Positions 6,201-6,279 of a DNA stretch of 6,279 nucleotides are shown here, piece after piece. This stretch comes from an uncultured Acidimicrobiales bacterium (GTDB taxonomy: Bacteria > Actinomycetota > Acidimicrobiia > Acidimicrobiales > SZUA-35): the NCBI GenBank assembly GCA_938028175.1, contig CALJAE010000022.1:1-6279 (forward strand), given 5' to 3'. Both the position numbers and the translations under genes were made by a program. Each line of letters opens with the position of its first letter. Within the stretch, counting starts at the first letter, position 1. The notes under the pieces are model-generated. The model saw nothing but the letters and a program-made list of their open reading frames with translations, searched no databases and was not told the origin of the DNA.

Positions 6201-6279
6201 ACGATCTCCTAAAGGTCCCCTCTAGCGTACATGGACCAGAGAATATATGACCACCCAGACGATAACTTAGTCAAGCAGA
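6201..6279 (-). promoter_or_regulatory. Region upstream of pyrG: weak promoter-like elements or end of an upstream gene
   Basis: Two readings compete for these 79 bases. (1) Promoter: TTGACT at 6274-6269 resembles a -35 box and TATATT at 6247-6242 a -10 box, but the 21-base spacer is longer than the usual 16-19 and no extended -10 is present. (2) Coding tail: one minus-strand frame stays open from the window edge to TAG at 6211-6209, about 22 codons including two Trp. It would place a stop 8 bases before pyrG, the same tight spacing seen through the cluster. An open stretch this short can easily occur by chance. A five-base inverted repeat (GGTCC 6237-6233, GGACC 6218-6214) sits just before the ribosome site. 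No convincing operator or riboswitch is seen. Confidence 0.3.
6206..6210 (-). promoter_or_regulatory. Ribosome binding site deciding the pyrG GTG start
   Basis: AGGAG on the minus strand, five bases before the GTG at 6200. It is one of the two strongest Shine-Dalgarno matches in the window and fixes the non-ATG start of pyrG. It overlaps the TAG (6211-6209) that closes an open frame entering from the window edge. Confidence 0.85.

Noticed and set aside
6214..6221. G-run in the pyrG leader as a CTP-sensing reiterative-transcription site as in Bacillus
   Set aside because: That mechanism needs a transcript starting at the G-run with a downstream attenuator; here the G-run is adjacent to the ribosome site and no terminator hairpin follows.

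Overview
All seven genes in this window lie on the minus strand and are packed end to end, so the transcript reads from high to low coordinates. In transcript order: CTP synthase (pyrG, 6200-4518), a NUDIX ADP-ribose pyrophosphatase-like hydrolase (4507-3911), a small HD-domain protein (3907-3395), phosphoribosylanthranilate isomerase (trpF, 3398-2793), tryptophan synthase beta (trpB, 2788-1592), tryptophan synthase alpha (trpA, 1585-815), and the first 271 residues of a pyridine-nucleotide-disulfide (FAD) oxidoreductase (814-1) that runs off the window. Gaps between genes are 10, 3, -4 (ATGA overlap), 4, 6 and 0 bases. This argues strongly for one transcription unit with coupled translation. 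There is no RNA gene, CRISPR array, insertion sequence or convincing terminator, and no gene-free stretch over 300 bases. The only non-coding DNA of note is the 79 bases upstream of pyrG (6201-6279).

The organism is most likely an actinobacterium (Actinomycetota), by inference. The pyrG-NUDIX pair matches the actinobacterial order (M. tuberculosis Rv1699-Rv1700). The NUDIX box has the G-X6-E form seen in Rv1700. TrpA carries the PFSDPVMDGP variant, and CTP synthase has a QAHPELKSRP-type C-terminal active-site strand, both familiar from that phylum. Base composition is near 50% G+C by eye, low for classical Actinobacteria. An uncultivated, lower-GC lineage such as a marine acidimicrobial group would fit, but the window alone cannot settle this.

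Functionally, pyrG makes CTP from UTP and glutamine. The NUDIX and HD proteins look like nucleotide or phosphoester hydrolases of unknown exact substrate. TrpF, TrpB and TrpA cover the PRA-to-CdRP step and the final indole-glycerol-phosphate-to-tryptophan step. The TrpC step between them and the early steps (TrpE, G, D) must be encoded elsewhere. The terminal flavoprotein has an intact redox disulfide (C40-C45) and NAD(H)-type dinucleotide site, but its substrate cannot be named.

Most of the window is housekeeping metabolism. The points deserving a second look are the dedicated trpF in a presumed actinobacterium (many relatives use the bifunctional PriA), the minimal HD protein with an HD-GYP-like ligand set but no GYP, the mixed pyrimidine/tryptophan operon, and the flavoprotein start abutting the trpA stop.
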